From Kutzneria kofuensis (GTDB lineage: Bacteria > Actinomycetota > Actinomycetes > Mycobacteriales > Pseudonocardiaceae), in the NCBI RefSeq assembly GCF_014203355.1, contig NZ_JACHIR010000001.1, forward strand, positions 7,256,038-7,320,037: a stretch of DNA of 64,000 nt. The letters run 5' to 3'. Numbering within the stretch: the first letter of the stretch is position 1; each line of letters starts with the position of its first letter. A model generated the notes under the pieces. That model ran no database searches and was not told the origin of the DNA. It saw only the letters and a program-made list of their open reading frames with translations. Positions 49,315 to 60,299 of this stretch are shown piece after piece. A program made the position numbers and the translations under genes.

Positions 49315-50192
49315 CCGCGACGGCCGCGATCGTCGGCTCCGGCAACATCGGCACCGATCTGATGTACAAGCTGCTCCGCTCCGACCTCGTCGATCCACAG
49401 TGGATGGTCGGTATCGACCCGGCGAGCGAAGGCCTGGCCCAGGCGCGGGAACACGGCTTGCGGACGTCGACGGAGGGCGTGGACTGGCTGCTGGCCCAGG
49501 ACGAGCGGCCGGACCTGGTGTTCGAGGCGACCTCCGCCGCCGTGCACCGGGCCAACGCCCCGCGCTACGAAAAGGCTGGCATCAAGGCCATCGACCTGAC
49601 GCCGGCCGCCGTCGGGCCGTACGTGGTGCCGCCGGTCAATCTCGGCGAGCACCTGGCCGCCCCGAACGTCAACCTGATCACCTGCGGCGGCCAGGCGACC
49701 ATCCCGATCGTCAAGGCCGTCTCACGCGCGGTTCCGGTCAGCTACGCGGAAATCGTGGCCACCGTGTCGTCGCGGTCGGCCGGACCCGGCACGCGCGCCA
49801 ACATCGACGAGTTCACCCGGACCACCAGCCACGGCATCGAGGTGATCGGCGGCGCCCGCAAAGGCAAGGCGATCATCGTGCTGAACCCGGCCGAGCCGCC
49901 GATGGTCATGCGGGACACCATCTTCTGCGCCATCCCCGAGGATGCCGACACCGAGCTGGTGGCAGTGTCCATTCGGGACATGGTCGCCGAGGTCGCCGGC
50001 TACGTGCCCGGGTACCGGCTGCTGGACGAGCCCCAGTTCGACCCGCCGTCCGCCGCGACCGGCGGCATGGCCCGGGTCTGCGTGTTCATCGAGGTCGAGG
50101 GCGCCGGCGACTTTCTCCCGTCGTACTCGGGGAATCTGGACATCATGACCGCCGCCGCCACGCGCGTCGGCGAGCAACTGGCGAAGGGCTGA
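49311..50192 (+). CDS. hsaG: HsaG, CoA-acylating propionaldehyde/acetaldehyde dehydrogenase
   Basis: A 293-aa NAD-dependent acylating dehydrogenase: [14 protein letters not shown] (NAD loop), the active-site Cys125 in [11 protein letters not shown], and [24 protein letters not shown]. It converts the aldehyde released by HsaF to its CoA ester (propanal to propionyl-CoA in the steroid pathway) and channels it through a complex with HsaF. ATG 49311 overlaps the hsaE stop, and the gene ends 3 nt before hsaF. Confidence 0.95.
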   Translation: MTATAAIVGSGNIGTDLMYKLLRSDLVDPQWMVGIDPASEGLAQAREHGLRTSTEGVDWLLAQDERPDLVFEATSAAVHRANAPRYEKAGIKAIDLTPAAVGPYVVPPVNLGEHLAAPNVNLITCGGQATIPIVKAVSRAVPVSYAEIVATVSSRSAGPGTRANIDEFTRTTSHGIEVIGGARKGKAIIVLNPAEPPMVMRDTIFCAIPEDADTELVAVSIRDMVAEVAGYVPGYRLLDEPQFDPPSAATGGMARVCVFIEVEGAGDFLPSYSGNLDIMTAAATRVGEQLAKG

Positions 50193-50195
50193 GCG

Positions 50196-51197
50196 ATGGA
50201 CGTCCGTGTCACCGACACCTCGCTGCGGGACGGTTCGCACGCCAAGCGGCACCAGTTCACCGTCGACGACGTGCGCAACATCGTCGGGGCGCTGGACGAT
50301 GCCGGCGTTCCGGTCATCGAGGTCACCCATGGCGACGGGCTCGGCGGCTCGTCGTTCACCTACGGCTTCAGCCACACGCCGGAACAGGAGCTGATCAAGA
50401 CCGCCGTCGCCACCGCGCGGCGGGCGAAGATCGCCTTCCTGATGCTGCCCGGCGTCGGCGTCAAGGACGACATCCTCGTCGCCGCCGACAACGGCGCGCG
50501 GATCTGCCGTATCGCCACGCATTGCACCGAGGCCGACATCTCCGTGCAGCACTTCGGCCTGGCCCGGGACCGTGGGCTGGAAACCGTCGGCTTCCTGATG
50601 ATGGCCCACTCCCAGCCGCCGGAGGTGTTGGCCGGGCAGGCAAGGATCATGGCCGACGCCGGCTGCCAGTGCGTGTACGTCGTCGACTCCGCCGGCGCGC
50701 TGATCATGGACCAGGTCGGCGACCGGGTTTCCGCCCTCGTCGCCGAACTCGGGTCCGATGCCACCGTCGGCTTCCACGGCCACGAAAACCTCGGTCTCGG
50801 CGTCGCCAACTCCGTCATCGCCGTCCGCTCCGGCGCCCGCCAGATCGACGGCAGCGCCCGCCGCTTCGGCGCCGGCGCCGGCAACACCCCCGTCGAGGCC
50901 TTCGTCGGCGTGTGCGACAAGCTGGGGATCGACACCGGCATCGACTTCTTCAAGATCCTCGACGCCGCCGAGGACGTCGTCGCCCCCGTGATGGACCAGG
51001 AGTGCCGGCTCGACCGCATGGCCCTGCTCATGGGCTACGCCGGCGTCTACTCCAGCTTCCTGCGGCACGCCTACCGCCAGGCCGAACGCTACGGCGTCTC
51101 CGGTCCCGAGATCCTGGTCCGTGCCGGTGAGCGGCGGCTCGTCGGCGGGCAGGAGGACCAGCTCATCGACATCGCCCTGGAGCTGCGCGGGCGGTAG
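50196..51197 (+). CDS. hsaF: HsaF, 4-hydroxy-2-oxovalerate/hexanoate aldolase
   Basis: A 333-aa DmpG-type class II aldolase with the N-terminal [17 protein letters not shown] and the metal-binding His194/His196 in [10 protein letters not shown]. The C-terminal communication domain ends in an [11 protein letters not shown] helix. It cleaves 4-hydroxy-2-oxohexanoate to pyruvate and propanal, handing the aldehyde to HsaG. The ribosome site GGGCTGAGCG overlaps the end of hsaG. It completes the lower steroid pathway in this operon. Confidence 0.95.
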   Translation: MDVRVTDTSLRDGSHAKRHQFTVDDVRNIVGALDDAGVPVIEVTHGDGLGGSSFTYGFSHTPEQELIKTAVATARRAKIAFLMLPGVGVKDDILVAADNGARICRIATHCTEADISVQHFGLARDRGLETVGFLMMAHSQPPEVLAGQARIMADAGCQCVYVVDSAGALIMDQVGDRVSALVAELGSDATVGFHGHENLGLGVANSVIAVRSGARQIDGSARRFGAGAGNTPVEAFVGVCDKLGIDTGIDFFKILDAAEDVVAPVMDQECRLDRMALLMGYAGVYSSFLRHAYRQAERYGVSGPEILVRAGERRLVGGQEDQLIDIALELRGR

Positions 51198-51207
51198 AAC
51201 TTGAGCC

Positions 51208-52017
51208 ATGACCGTCGTCACCTTGCTGCATCCCGGCGCGATGGGCGCCGCCGTCGGCCGGCAGGCCGTGTCCGCCGGGGCCACCGTGCTCTGGGTCGGC
51301 GCCGGCCGCAGCGACGCCACCTGTCGTCGGGCTCTTGACGCCGGTTTGGTCGAACGGCCCGACCTCGACTCCGCCCTGGCCGAATCCGACGTCGTCCTCT
51401 CCATCTGTCCACCCGCCTTCGCCGAGGACGTGGCTAGGGAGGTTGCCGGCTTCACCGGCGTCTACGTCGAGGCCAACGCCATCGCCCCCGAGCGGTCGCG
51501 GCGGATCGCCGGGTTGCTGCCGTCCGCCCGTGTCGTCGACGGCGGCATCATCGGCGGACCGCCGTCGCAGCCCGGCACCACCCGGCTCTACCTCTCCGGC
51601 GACGCGACCGGCGTGCCCGAGCTGTTCGCCGGCACCGCCCTCGACGTCGTCGTCCTGCCGGGCGACGTCGGCGTCGCCTCCGCGCTGAAGATCGCCTACG
51701 CCTCGTACCAGAAGACGACCTGGGCCCTGGCGGCCGTCTCCCACGCCCTCGCCGCCGCCCACGGCGTCGGCGACCAGCTCCTGGCGGAGGCCGAACGCCT
51801 CCACGCCCGGCCGTTGTTGCAGGTCGACGCCTACCCGAACATGGCCGCCCGCGGCTGGCGCTGGGCTCCGGAGATACTCGAAGCCGCCGCCACCCTCCGC
51901 GCCGCCGGCCTCCCCGACGGCCTGGCCCGAGGCTCGGCGGAAACCATGCGCCGCTGGGACGCCGCCAAGGACCGGGCCGACCTGCCGATCGAAGACGTCC
52001 TGGGCCTGCTCGGCTAG
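51208..52017 (+). CDS. NAD(P)-binding oxidoreductase with DUF1932 C-terminal domain
   Basis: A 269-aa protein of the 6-phosphogluconate/beta-hydroxyacid dehydrogenase superfamily: a Rossmann loop LLHPGAMGAAVG, VLSICPPAFAEDV, DGGIIGGPPSQPGTTRLYLSG and a C-terminal DUF1932 helix bundle with KIAYASYQKTTWAL (Lys at the catalytic position). It starts 10 bp after hsaF, so it is probably transcribed with hsaEGF, yet is not a known steroid gene. The substrate is unknown; it ends before a hairpin facing the TetR gene. Confidence 0.75.
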   Translation: MTVVTLLHPGAMGAAVGRQAVSAGATVLWVGAGRSDATCRRALDAGLVERPDLDSALAESDVVLSICPPAFAEDVAREVAGFTGVYVEANAIAPERSRRIAGLLPSARVVDGGIIGGPPSQPGTTRLYLSGDATGVPELFAGTALDVVVLPGDVGVASALKIAYASYQKTTWALAAVSHALAAAHGVGDQLLAEAERLHARPLLQVDAYPNMAARGWRWAPEILEAAATLRAAGLPDGLARGSAETMRRWDAAKDRADLPIEDVLGLLG

Positions 52018-52074
52018 CGGCGGTCGCAGCGCCAGCGGGCGGGGCGGTCGAAGCGGGAGCTGGATGTGGCCGCC

Positions 52075-52092
52075 GACCTGGTGCGCCAGGTC
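52075..52092. terminator. Short hairpin between convergent genes
   Basis: GACCTGG-TGCG-CCAGGTC, a perfect 7-bp stem with a 4-nt loop, lies at the end of the TetR gene (stop at 52091) and 57 bp after the oxidoreductase stop. It is a likely terminator for the hsaEGF-oxidoreductase transcript. Confidence 0.4.
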
Positions 52093-52654
52093 ACGGGAGC
52101 ACGGTGGTGACCATGCGCCGCACGGCGTCGCGGGAGGGCGAGCCGGACTGGCGGTCGGCGAAGAGCATGTGGCTGCCGCCGATCAGGGTGAGCCCGAGGG
52201 TGTCGAGGTCGGCGTCGGCGGGGAGGCGGCCGAGGTCCCGTTCGGCGCGGAGGTAGCCGTGGACCAGGGCGGCGGCCTCGGAGGCGAGGGGGACGCCGGG
52301 ACCGCGGATCTCGCGTAGCCGCCGGCGCAGGTCGTCGCGGAAGGTGATCAGGGCGACGATGGCGACGGCGACGGAGGAGAAGACGGCGGTCAGGAAGTCG
52401 GTGAGGGTCTCGACGACGGTGCCGGCGCCGGGCACGAGGGGCAGGTCGGACAGGCGGGCGATGCGGTCGAGCACCAGCTCGGTGAGAAAGCCGTCGAAGT
52501 CCTCGAAGTGCCGGTGCAGCACACCCTTGGCGAACCCGGCCTCGGTGGTGACGGCCCGGCTGGTCAGCGCGTGCGGCCCGTCGCGCAGCAGCACCCGCTC
52601 GGCGGCGTCGAACAGCTGCGCGCGAGCGTCCTGGATATGCACGCCGGTCGGCAC
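52091..52654 (-). CDS. TetR-family regulator, divergent from a methyltransferase
   Basis: A 187-aa TetR protein: helix-turn-helix DAAERVLLRDGPHALTSRAV...GFAKGVLHRHFEDFDGFLTE, then a helical ligand domain. The start is uncertain: GTG 52654 is proposed because a -10-like TAGAGT ends about 6 bp upstream, implying a leaderless mRNA. A TTG at 52672 or GTG at 52642 are alternatives. Two palindromic operators in the divergent region suggest that it represses itself and the methyltransferase. The ligand is unknown and no KstR box is present. Confidence 0.85.
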   Translation of the reverse strand: MPTGVHIQDARAQLFDAAERVLLRDGPHALTSRAVTTEAGFAKGVLHRHFEDFDGFLTELVLDRIARLSDLPLVPGAGTVVETLTDFLTAVFSSVAVAIVALITFRDDLRRRLREIRGPGVPLASEAAALVHGYLRAERDLGRLPADADLDTLGLTLIGGSHMLFADRQSGSPSRDAVRRMVTTVLP

Positions 52655-52671
52655 GGGGAGAACTCTATCCA

Positions 52672-52689
52672 AGTGGGCGGTCGCCCACT
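52672..52689. promoter_or_regulatory. TetR operator 1, perfect 18-bp palindrome
   Basis: AGTGGGCG-GT-CGCCCACT: two perfect 8-bp arms between the divergent TetR and methyltransferase genes. Classic TetR-type symmetry. A second copy of the same half-site lies 3 bp further on. Confidence 0.7.
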
Positions 52690-52692
52690 AAG

Positions 52693-52708
52693 GTGGGCGC
52701 ATGCCCAC
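52693..52708. promoter_or_regulatory. TetR operator 2, containing the methyltransferase start codon
   Basis: GTGGGC-GCAT-GCCCAC repeats the half-sites of operator 1, and the ATG of the methyltransferase (52701) lies at its centre. Binding here would block a leaderless start directly. Confidence 0.6.
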
Positions 52709-53474
52709 TTCGGAGGAGCGCCGGAAGGTCGCGGAGTCGTTCGGGATCGATGCCCAGCGGTACGACCGGAACCGACCGTCCTATCCGGATGCCCTGATCA
52801 CGCGGATAGTCGCCGGTAGCCCCGGGAAGAAGCTGCTCGACGTCGGCTGCGGCACGGGCATCGAGGCCCGGCAGTTCCAGGCCGCGGGCTGCACGGTCCT
52901 CGGCGTCGAGCCGGACGCCCGGATGGCCGACTTCGCCCGCACGACCGGCGTCGAGACGGAGGTGTCCACCTTCGAGACCTGGGACGACCGGGGCCGCCGG
53001 TTCGACGCGGTGGTCTCCGGCACCGCCTGGCACTGGGTCGACCCGGTCAAGGGCGCGGCCAAGGCCGCCGAGGTGCTCGGCCCCGGCGGCCGGCTGGCGG
53101 CGTTCTGGCACGTCTTCGACCTGCCGAAGCCGATCGGGGAAGCGTTCGCGAAGGTCTACACGGGCGTCGTCCCCGACTCGCCGTTCGACTTCACCGCCAA
53201 CCGGTCGATGATCGACCTGTACCAGGGGCAGTTCGACCTCACCGCGGACGGCCTGCGCCAGGCCGGCTTCGAGGAACCGGAGCAGTGGCGCTACGACTGG
53301 GAACGCCACTACACCCGTGACGAGTGGCTGGAGTTGCTCGCCACGCACGGCAGCATGACCCCGCTCACCGACGAGCAGCGCGCGGAGATCCTGACCGCCA
53401 TGAAGCCGGCGCTCGGCGACGGGTTCACGCTGCCGTACGCGACGGTCGCGGTGACCGCTCGGATGCCCGGATAG
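52701..53474 (+). CDS. Class I SAM-dependent methyltransferase
   Basis: A 257-aa methyltransferase with motif I LLDVGCGTGIEARQF near residue 45, an acidic motif II (GVEPDARM), and GTAWHWVDP in the substrate region, as in small-molecule O/N-methyltransferases related to trans-aconitate methyltransferases. ATG 52701 is embedded in the second TetR palindrome and lacks a usable Shine-Dalgarno sequence, so a leaderless transcript is likely. Next downstream is an LLM oxidoreductase 9 bp away. Substrate unknown. Confidence 0.85.
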   Translation: MPTSEERRKVAESFGIDAQRYDRNRPSYPDALITRIVAGSPGKKLLDVGCGTGIEARQFQAAGCTVLGVEPDARMADFARTTGVETEVSTFETWDDRGRRFDAVVSGTAWHWVDPVKGAAKAAEVLGPGGRLAAFWHVFDLPKPIGEAFAKVYTGVVPDSPFDFTANRSMIDLYQGQFDLTADGLRQAGFEEPEQWRYDWERHYTRDEWLELLATHGSMTPLTDEQRAEILTAMKPALGDGFTLPYATVAVTARMPG

Positions 53475-53483
53475 AATGCCGCC

Positions 53484-54383
53484 GTGCGGGTCGGTGTGTT
53501 CCTGCCGACCGTGGGTCGGGGCGGCAGTCCGGGCGATGTCGTCGCGTATGCGCGACACGCGGAGGAGCATGGTCTGGACGCGGTCTGGGCCGGCGACCAG
53601 ATCGTGGTCGGCTCCGGCACCCCGATGCTGGACGCGATGATCGTGTTGACCACGGCGGCCGCGGTGACGGAGAGACTCCGGGTCGGCTTCGGCGTGCTGA
53701 TCCTGCCGCTGCGGCCGGTCGCGGCGGTGGCGAAGCAGATCACGGCCCTCCAACAGCTGTCCGGCAACCGGGTGCTGCTGGGCGTGGGCTCCGGCGGCAC
53801 GCCGCACGGCGTCTCCTCCTGGCAGGCGGTCGGCGTGCCGCAGGGCGAACGCGGCCGGCTGACCGACGCCGCGCTGGCCGTGCTTCCCGGCCTGGTGACC
53901 GGAAAGCCGACGAAGCTGGCCCATCTGCCCGGCACGCCGACGATCACCCTGGCGCCGGGTTCGCCGATGCCGCCGGTGATCGTCGGCGGTGCCGGCCGGG
54001 TGGCCATCCGCCGGACGCTGGAGTTCGGCGACGCCTGGTTCCCGTCGATGGTGACGCCGACATCCGTGGCCGCCGTCCGGCAGATCCTGTACGACGGCGC
54101 CGAGCAGCGCGGCCGCCCGGCGCCCGGCATCACCACCGGCGTCGTGGCCTCGCTCGGCGACGGCGCGCCCAGTCGCCAGGCCCTGGTGTCCAGCCTGGCC
54201 AACGGCTTCAAGATGCCGCTGGAGCAGGCCGAGTCGATCCCGATCACGGGCGTCGGCGCGGAGGCGGCGGACCGCATGGCCAGCCACTTCGCCGCCGGGG
54301 CGGAGGAGCTGGTGGTCAGCTTCGCCGGCGGCGACTGGTTCCGGCAGGTCGAGTTGCTGGCCGAGGCGCGCCAGGCGTTGTAG
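53484..54383 (+). CDS. LLM-class (F420-dependent type) oxidoreductase
   Basis: A 299-aa luciferase-like TIM-barrel flavin/F420 oxidoreductase: GVFLPTVGRGGSPGDVV, HGLDAVWAGDQIV, VLILPLRPVAAVAKQI and LLGVGSGGTP follow the family order, with the bulge region after strand 3. GTG 53484 starts the first strand. Related actinobacterial enzymes reduce or oxidise small molecules with deazaflavin F420. It is 9 bp after the methyltransferase and probably shares its TetR-controlled transcript. It converges on kshB. Confidence 0.85.
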   Translation: MRVGVFLPTVGRGGSPGDVVAYARHAEEHGLDAVWAGDQIVVGSGTPMLDAMIVLTTAAAVTERLRVGFGVLILPLRPVAAVAKQITALQQLSGNRVLLGVGSGGTPHGVSSWQAVGVPQGERGRLTDAALAVLPGLVTGKPTKLAHLPGTPTITLAPGSPMPPVIVGGAGRVAIRRTLEFGDAWFPSMVTPTSVAAVRQILYDGAEQRGRPAPGITTGVVASLGDGAPSRQALVSSLANGFKMPLEQAESIPITGVGAEAADRMASHFAAGAEELVVSFAGGDWFRQVELLAEARQAL

Positions 54384-54398
54384 TCCGGTGAAAGCCGG

Positions 54399-55346
54399 TC
54401 AGTCCTCGTAGGTGATCTCGACCTCGTCCGTCACGGGAAGGGCCTGGCAGGCCAGGGCATAACCCTCGGCAAGGTCCTCGTCGTCGAGCACCTCGTTGTG
54501 CAGCAGGCGAACCTCGCCCCGCACGATCCGGCACGCGCAAGCGCTGCACTGGCCCTGCCGGCACGAGTAGGGCGCATCCAACCCGTTGTCCAGCAGCACA
54601 TCCAACAACCGTCGATGCGACGGCCACGCCAATCGCCTGCGCGAGCCGTCCAGGGAAACCTCCACAGTGGACGAGGACCCGGTGTCGGCAATGGTCTCCT
54701 GGAAGACGTCGAACCGTTCGACCCGGGCCGACGGCAGCACGGAGACCACGGCGTCCATGAACGGCCCGGGCCCGCACACGAAGGCCTCCCGCCGAGAGAA
54801 AGGTGCCGCCCACACGGCAAGCTGCGCCACCGACGGAATGCCCTGCAGGCACTCCAGCCAGTGCGTCACCTGGAGCCGGTCCGGGTGCTCGAAAGCCAAC
54901 CGCCGCAGCTCGTCGGCGAAGATCACGGAAGAAGGATCACGGTTGGCGTAGAACAGAGCCAGCCGCCCCGAGCCGGCGGCCAGCACCGACTTGACGATGG
55001 ACATCACCGGCGTGATCCCGCTGCCGCCGGCGAACAGCACCAGGTCCCGGTCCAGCGACGACGGGGTGAACACGCCGGCGGGCGGCCGGGCGTCCAACAC
55101 CGTCCCGGCCACGACGGCGGAACACATCCAGCCGGAGCACTCGCCGCCCGGCATCCGCTTCACGGTGACGGTCGGTTTCTCGCCGGTGTAAGGGGAACTG
55201 GACAGCGAGTAGCACCGCTCCAGCCCGTTCGGCAGCCGGAACGTGACGAACTGTCCCGGCTCGTAGGAGAAGTCCGCATCCAACACCAGGGATCGGGCGT
55301 CGGGAGTCTCCTCGATCACCTCGGCGACGCGTACCGGCTCAGTCAT
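54399..55346 (-). CDS. kshB: KshB, reductase of 3-ketosteroid 9-alpha-hydroxylase
   Basis: A 315-aa flavin/iron-sulfur oxidoreductase: FAD-binding RCYSLSSSPYTGEKPTVTV, NAD-binding LFAGGSGITPVMSI, and a C-terminal plant-type 2Fe-2S domain with YSCRQGQCSACAC (cysteines near 265-273) and a fourth cysteine in YALACQALP. It passes electrons from NADH to KshA. Slightly shorter than mycobacterial KshB. ATG 55346 overlaps the stop of the 82-aa CxxC gene by 8 nt, so it is the third gene of the kshA operon; in M. tuberculosis kshB instead faces hsaA alone. Confidence 0.9.
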   Translation of the reverse strand: MTEPVRVAEVIEETPDARSLVLDADFSYEPGQFVTFRLPNGLERCYSLSSSPYTGEKPTVTVKRMPGGECSGWMCSAVVAGTVLDARPPAGVFTPSSLDRDLVLFAGGSGITPVMSIVKSVLAAGSGRLALFYANRDPSSVIFADELRRLAFEHPDRLQVTHWLECLQGIPSVAQLAVWAAPFSRREAFVCGPGPFMDAVVSVLPSARVERFDVFQETIADTGSSSTVEVSLDGSRRRLAWPSHRRLLDVLLDNGLDAPYSCRQGQCSACACRIVRGEVRLLHNEVLDDEDLAEGYALACQALPVTDEVEITYED

Positions 55347-55587
55347 CCGACGGCACCTCGATCGACCCGTCCCGCACCGCGCGATCGATGCTGTCCCGCA
55401 ATGCCGGGCAGCCCGCGACCAAGGGCCCGAGAAGCGGGCAGGCGGAGGTGTCGGTCTGCCACTGCACGCTGGTGTGCTGCAGGCTGTTCTTCTTGACCAG
55501 CACCGTGGTGCCGCAGCCGTCGCACACGTGCGGCCGCAGCCCCTCGGTCAGGTACCTGGCCGACTCGCGCACGGGCTCAGCCGCCAC
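55339..55587 (-). CDS. Small CxxC protein between kshA and kshB (82 aa)
   Basis: GTG 55587 lies in the end of kshA (11-nt overlap) and the stop overlaps kshB by 8 nt, so all three are co-translated. The protein has a zinc-ribbon-like HVCDGCGTTVLVKK segment, a conserved-looking SVQWQTDTSACPLL stretch with a third cysteine, and a fourth in AGCPALRDS. No named family comes to mind. The position suggests a small accessory of the Rieske oxygenase, for example in electron transfer or cofactor delivery, but that is inference. Confidence 0.75.
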   Translation of the reverse strand: MAAEPVRESARYLTEGLRPHVCDGCGTTVLVKKNSLQHTSVQWQTDTSACPLLGPLVAGCPALRDSIDRAVRDGSIEVPSDD

Positions 55588-56701
55588 GCCGGGCCAGGTT
55601 CTCGGCGACCTCCTGCTGCCACACCTCGTTGGCCCGCGTGGTGTCCACCTCGAACTCGAACCGCCGCACCATGTCGTCCTGGACGTCCTCCACGTCCACA
55701 TAGAACTGTTCGTACCAGCGCCGCAGCTGGTACACCGGCCCGTCCTCCTCACACAGCAGCGGGTTGTCCACCCGCGCCTTGTTGCGCCAGATCTCCACGT
55801 CCTGCAGGAAACCGACGCCGGTGTTCTTGGCGAACTTGGCGGCGATCTTGTTGGCCTGCGCGTCGTCGATGCCGGGGAACTTCTTGACGATCGCTCCCCA
55901 CTGCAGCACGAAGGAGTTGGGCGTCACCGGGTAGTGGCAGTTGATCAGCACCGTCTCCACGGTCGCGCCGCGCACGTCGTTCCACAGGTAGTCGATCATG
56001 TACGACGGCCCGTAGTAGGACGCCTCCGAGCGCGTGGCCAGGTCGTTCGCCCCCGAATAGGTGGAGCTGGTGTTGACGTCCGGCCGCGCCTTGGAGTTCA
56101 GGTACTGGCTGGCGGTGTGCCCCTCGAAGACGTTCTTGAAGTACGTGGGGAAGGCGAAGTGGACGTAGAAGAAGTGGGCCATGTCCACCACGTTGTCCAC
56201 GATCTCGCGGCAGTTGGCCCCCTCGATCAGCACCGAGTCCCAGGTCCAGTCGCTCCACTCGTCGGAGAAGGCGCCCTCGATCCGGGGGATCGCCAGCTCG
56301 GGCGGCGGCGGGTTGCCCTGCGGGTCGTGCCAGACGAACAGCTGCTTGTTCTGCTGGCACGTGGTCCACGCCCGGGTGCGCGCCCGCAGCGGCACCCGCT
56401 TGGCGTACGGGATCGACTTGCAGCGGCCGTCGCCGCCCCATCGCCAGTCGTGGAACGGGCAGGCCACCTCGGTCCCCTTCACCGTGCCCTGGCTGAGATC
56501 ACCACCCATGTGCCGGCAGTAGGCGTCCAGTACGTTGAGCTGACCGTCGGAGCCCTGGAACACCACCAGCTTGGTGCCGAAGGCCTGCACGGCGTGCGGC
56601 TTGCCGTCGGCGAAGTGCTCGACCAGCCCCAGGCAGTGCCAGCCCCGAGCGAACCGGGACGGCGGCGCGCCGGCCTCGATCGTGCGGACGTCGGTACCCA
56701 T
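55577..56701 (-). CDS. kshA: KshA, oxygenase of 3-ketosteroid 9-alpha-hydroxylase
   Basis: A 374-aa Rieske non-haem iron oxygenase. The Rieske ligands are CRH (near residue 62) and CPFHDW (near 81-84). The mononuclear iron site is in NVVDMAHFFYVHFAFP, where the two His and a preceding Asp match the family 2-His-1-carboxylate site. With KshB it 9-alpha-hydroxylates the steroid nucleus, causing ring B opening after delta-1 dehydrogenation. ATG 56701 follows CTGGAGGTGTG. It is the first gene of the kshA-CxxC-kshB operon, divergent from hsaA over a two-operator region. Confidence 0.95.
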   Translation of the reverse strand: MGTDVRTIEAGAPPSRFARGWHCLGLVEHFADGKPHAVQAFGTKLVVFQGSDGQLNVLDAYCRHMGGDLSQGTVKGTEVACPFHDWRWGGDGRCKSIPYAKRVPLRARTRAWTTCQQNKQLFVWHDPQGNPPPPELAIPRIEGAFSDEWSDWTWDSVLIEGANCREIVDNVVDMAHFFYVHFAFPTYFKNVFEGHTASQYLNSKARPDVNTSSTYSGANDLATRSEASYYGPSYMIDYLWNDVRGATVETVLINCHYPVTPNSFVLQWGAIVKKFPGIDDAQANKIAAKFAKNTGVGFLQDVEIWRNKARVDNPLLCEEDGPVYQLRRWYEQFYVDVEDVQDDMVRRFEFEVDTTRANEVWQQEVAENLARRGG

Positions 56702-56722
56702 CACACCTCCAGAGGCGACTAC

Positions 56723-56736
56723 TGGAACAGGTTATA
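56723..56736. promoter_or_regulatory. KstR operator 6 (kshA promoter)
   Basis: TGGAACAGGTTATA is a perfect TnnAACnnGTTnnA match, 21 bp upstream of the kshA ATG. In the kshA direction it contains the same TATAAC element as the kstD promoter, but here a short leader with GGAGG follows. Confidence 0.85.
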
Positions 56737-56779
56737 GTTTCGTGGCGTCGGATGGCTACCGTCAGCGGTCGACACAAAC

Positions 56780-56793
56780 GAGAACACGTTCTA
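56780..56793. promoter_or_regulatory. KstR operator 7 (hsaADCB promoter, one mismatch)
   Basis: GAGAACACGTTCTA has G for the first T of TnnAACnnGTTnnA. TAGTCT (56792-56797) is a -10 candidate, placing transcription start at about the hsaA ATG (56804). Confidence 0.75.
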
Positions 56794-56803
56794 GTCTAGG
56801 TCC

Positions 56804-59692
<2,889 letters not shown>

Positions 59693-60220
59693 ATGGACCG
59701 GTTCCGCACGGTACTCGGGCACTTCTGCACCGGTGTGACCGTGGTCACGACCATCGCGGGCGACGTGCCGGTCGGCTTCGCCTGCCAGTCGTTCGCGGCG
59801 CTGTCGCTGGACCCGCCGCTGGTGCTGTTCTGCCCGGATCGGCGGTCCGGCACCTGGCCGGCGATCCGGGACTCGGGCGTGTTCTGCGTGAACGTGCTGG
59901 CCGAGGACCAGCGCGAGGTCTCCCGGCTGTTCGGCACCCGCGGCGCGGACCGGTTCAGCGGCACCGCGTGGCGGCCGTCGCCGGGCGGCTGCCCGGTGCT
60001 GGACGGCGTGCTGACCTGGATCGACTGCAAGGTCGAGGACGTGCACGACGCCGGCGACCATCACATGGTGGTCGGCCGGGTGACCGAGCTGGGCGAATGC
60101 CGCGACGGGCAGCCGCTGCTGTTCTACCGGGGCGCCTACGCGGCCACCGACTCCCGCTATCCCGTCGACGGCGAACTGGACAATCTTCTCACCTGGTCAC
60201 GGAGTGCCGACTGGCTGTAG
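59693..60220 (+). CDS. hsaB: HsaB, flavin reductase partner of HsaA
   Basis: A 175-aa flavin reductase-like split-barrel protein (FCTGVTVVTT, GFACQSFAALSLDPPLVLFCP, FCVNVLAEDQREVSR). It reduces FMN/FAD with NADH to feed HsaA. The ATG immediately follows the hsaC stop (TAG-ATG), giving translational coupling. It is the last gene of the hsaADCB set; 79 bp separate it from the P450 gene. Confidence 0.93.
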   Translation: MDRFRTVLGHFCTGVTVVTTIAGDVPVGFACQSFAALSLDPPLVLFCPDRRSGTWPAIRDSGVFCVNVLAEDQREVSRLFGTRGADRFSGTAWRPSPGGCPVLDGVLTWIDCKVEDVHDAGDHHMVVGRVTELGECRDGQPLLFYRGAYAATDSRYPVDGELDNLLTWSRSADWL

Positions 60221-60299
60221 CGATATATGTGGACGATTTCCCTCCGCTTGGGTACGTTGGTTGTAACAGGCAACTGTGACGACCTGGGGAGTGCGTCCG

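Noticed and set aside
60227-60299. Possible KstR site upstream of the P450 (GTTGTAACAGGCAAC)
   Set aside because: The second half lacks GTT at the required spacing, so it does not fit TnnAACnnGTTnnA.
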